From the NCBI RefSeq assembly GCF_900115555.1, contig NZ_FOWX01000004.1, positions 61,513-125,512 of the forward strand: a stretch of 64,000 bases of DNA, given 5' to 3'. The notes under the pieces are model-generated. The model was not told the DNA's origin, searched no databases, and saw only the letters and a list, made by a program, of their open reading frames with translations. The stretch's first letter is position 1; each line of letters begins with the position of its first letter. Position numbers and translations under genes: made by a program. The DNA is from Pseudomonas borbori (GTDB taxonomy: Bacteria > Pseudomonadota > Gammaproteobacteria > Pseudomonadales > Pseudomonadaceae). Shown piece by piece: positions 62,379 to 64,000 of the stretch.

Positions 62379-63820
62379 CAGGCCGCTCCGCCGAATACGT
62401 CGACCCGGCTGAATACGCAGGCCGGGGTGGCGTGGCCGACGCGGATCACCTGGTTGGGTTCGCCCTTGCCACAGTGCGGGGTGCCGAGCACCTCGCGGGT
62501 GCTGGCGTCGCCGACGGCCGTCAGCGCGCCCCAGAACTGGCTGGAGATGCCGCGGTAGTTGGGGTTCTTGACCACGCCGCGCAGTTGGCCGTGCTCGATC
62601 AGTTGGCCCCATTCGCAGCCGAACTGGAACTTGTTGCGCGCGTCGTCGATCGACCAGGAGCGGTTGCTGGCCATCAGGATGCCGTGCTCGATACCGCCGA
62701 TCAATTGCTGAAGATTCTGTCCGCCCGGTTCGATATTGAGGTTGGCCATGCGGTCGATCGGCGGCCGGTTCCAGTTGCTGGCGCGGCTGTTGGCCACGCC
62801 CGCCAGGCCGCTGCGCCACTGCGACAGGGCGCCACCGAGGGGGCGCAGCAGCAGACCGTCGCGGATCAGGTACTCGCGGCTGGCCGGGCTGCCATCGTCG
62901 TCGTGGGCGTAGCTGGCCAGCTCTTCGGGGATCTGCGGGTCGAAGGTCACGTTGAGCAGGCTGGAGCCGTATTGCAGGTGGCCGAAGTCGCCGGCCTTGA
63001 CGAAGCTGGTGCCGGCGAAGTTACGCTCGTCGCCGAGGATGCGGTCCAGCTCCAGCGGGTGGCCGATGGATTCGTGCAGTTGCAGGATCATCTGGTCCGG
63101 CATCAGCAGCAGGTCGCGCGGGCCGCTCGGCGCGTTGGGCGCCAGCAGCAGTTGCAGGGCCTGGTCGGCGACCTGCGGCGCGGCACCGATCAGGCCCAGG
63201 CGCTCGATCACCTCGGCGCCGCCCTGCTGGCCGAGGTGGGCGCCGCCGAGGTTGCGGGTCTGGCTGTCCTGGCCGTCGTAGGCGGTGACGCTGAGGTGCG
63301 GGTAGACGAAGCGCTGGGCCTGGCGCAGCTCGGCGCCGCTGTTGTTGAGGTAGAGCTGCTCGACCTGGGTCAGGTCGAGGCCGACCCGCCAATTGACCAG
63401 GCGCGGGTCGCTGGGCACGGCGGCGGACTCGGCGGCCAGCAACTGGTAGCAGGCGGCGAGCGAGGGGAAAGCATCCTCCAGGCCGGGCGAGCGGTACTCG
63501 CCGCGTTCGCCGGAGGGCGCCAGGGCGCGCAGCTCGAGCAAGGCTTGCGGGGCGATCCGCCGGGCCAGCTCGGTGGCCCGCTCCAGCGCGGCCTGCAGGC
63601 CTTGGCGCGACAGGTCGTTGGTCGCCGCGTAGGCCTCGACTCCGGCCAGCCGCACACTGAGCATCGCGCCCTGATCACGGCTGAAGCGCGGCGGCTCGGC
63701 CACCTGCTTGCGCATCGCCAGCTGCTGGTGGTCTTCGCGCACATAGCGTAGCGACCAGTATTCGGCGTCGCTGTGCAGGGCGGCGAAGTGCTGCTTGAGT
63801 GTGGCGAAGGCCTCGAACAT
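62378..63820 (-). CDS. TldD-family metalloprotease (second copy type)
   Basis: Zinc metallopeptidase of 480 residues from the ATG at 63820 (MFEAFATLKQ); an in-frame ATG at 63874 adds unconserved residues. The zinc signature HESIGHPLELDR sits at about residue 245-256, followed by EYLIRDGLLLRPLGG and the C-terminal SSQFWGALTAVGDASTREVLGTPHCGKGEPNQ region with a Cys-containing loop. It heads an operon with the TldE-like gene. The pair looks like the divergent TldD/TldE subgroup rather than the canonical tldD-pmbA, which lie apart in most Pseudomonas genomes; this is inferred. Confidence 0.85.
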   Translation of the reverse strand: MFEAFATLKQHFAALHSDAEYWSLRYVREDHQQLAMRKQVAEPPRFSRDQGAMLSVRLAGVEAYAATNDLSRQGLQAALERATELARRIAPQALLELRALAPSGERGEYRSPGLEDAFPSLAACYQLLAAESAAVPSDPRLVNWRVGLDLTQVEQLYLNNSGAELRQAQRFVYPHLSVTAYDGQDSQTRNLGGAHLGQQGGAEVIERLGLIGAAPQVADQALQLLLAPNAPSGPRDLLLMPDQMILQLHESIGHPLELDRILGDERNFAGTSFVKAGDFGHLQYGSSLLNVTFDPQIPEELASYAHDDDGSPASREYLIRDGLLLRPLGGALSQWRSGLAGVANSRASNWNRPPIDRMANLNIEPGGQNLQQLIGGIEHGILMASNRSWSIDDARNKFQFGCEWGQLIEHGQLRGVVKNPNYRGISSQFWGALTAVGDASTREVLGTPHCGKGEPNQVIRVGHATPACVFSRVDVFGGAA

Positions 63821-63939
63821 CTGGCGGCTCCTGTAGTGCGGCGCCCGCGGTAAGCGGGGCTGGAGGGTGCCCAAGCGTCATGATTGTCCAGGGCGGGGTT
63901 TGCGACAAGCGGGTGGACGGGTTGCTGGATCAGCGAGCA

Positions 63940-63970
63940 AAGGCATCGCCCCGAGGTCGGGCCTCCTACA
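63940..63970. repeat. REP-like arm at the window end
   Basis: AAGGCATCGCCCCGAGGTCG followed by GGCCTCCTACA resembles one arm of a Pseudomonas REP element. Its partner would lie beyond the window. Confidence 0.5.
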
Positions 63971-64000
63971 GGTACGTGGGTATCGCCGGGCTGTTGTGGG

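Overview
The window is high-GC DNA with dense short palindromic intergenic repeats and a gene order (CYTH/CHAD, DUF47, Pit, argE, argA, gshA, thioesterase, tex, ompR, envZ, rimK, zinc-protease-like, hslR) that matches the chromosome of Pseudomonas. I infer a Pseudomonas species. It has no rRNA, tRNA, CRISPR array, intact insertion sequence or integrase that I can recognise.

Layout. (1) 1-7.2 kb: reductive pyrimidine degradation. hydA-preT-preA (preA cut by the window edge) run leftwards and an NCS1 permease plus a beta-ureidopropionase-type hydrolase run rightwards, from a 587-bp AT-rich control region with two candidate operators. (2) 7.4-9.9 kb: a class II cytochrome c lipoprotein and ilvD, converging on a hairpin terminator. 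(3) 10.2-14.6 kb: a polyamine-type ABC transporter operon. (4) 15.3-24 kb: rlmI, a small secreted DUF2388 protein, an SPFH/NfeD/acetyltransferase operon, two divergent L,D-transpeptidases and an orphan GspE/PilB-type ATPase. (5) 24.1-33.1 kb: six genes on one strand forming a sensory cluster: a REC-PAS-GGDEF-EAL protein, a diheme peroxidase, a membrane histidine kinase, a FIST-domain protein of NosP length, a soluble histidine kinase with almost the same catalytic core, and a REC-kinase hybrid. (6) 33.4-48.9 kb: the conserved Pseudomonas core block listed above, including a candidate arginine leader peptide before argA. (7) 49-56.4 kb: a Tat-exported intradiol dioxygenase, an SLC13 carrier, a flavoprotein, a macrodomain protein and an SsuABC-like transporter. 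(8) 56.4-60 kb: an AT-richer accessory strip with an orphan membrane protein, aqpZ between direct repeats, and two orphan small proteins. (9) 60-63.8 kb: a periplasmic binding protein and a TldD/TldE pair.

The best candidate for an undescribed system is region 5. A FIST protein like the NO-binding NosP, two paralogous kinases and two proteins with the same unusual receiver domain suggest a nitric oxide/peroxide-responsive phosphorelay feeding a diguanylate cyclase whose EAL domain looks degenerate. Other leads are the six-codon leader before argA (Met-Leu-Leu-Arg-Arg-Arg), a composite repeat whose conserved flanks enclose different hairpins in different copies, and a MITE-like palindrome that supplies the last codons of a kinase gene.
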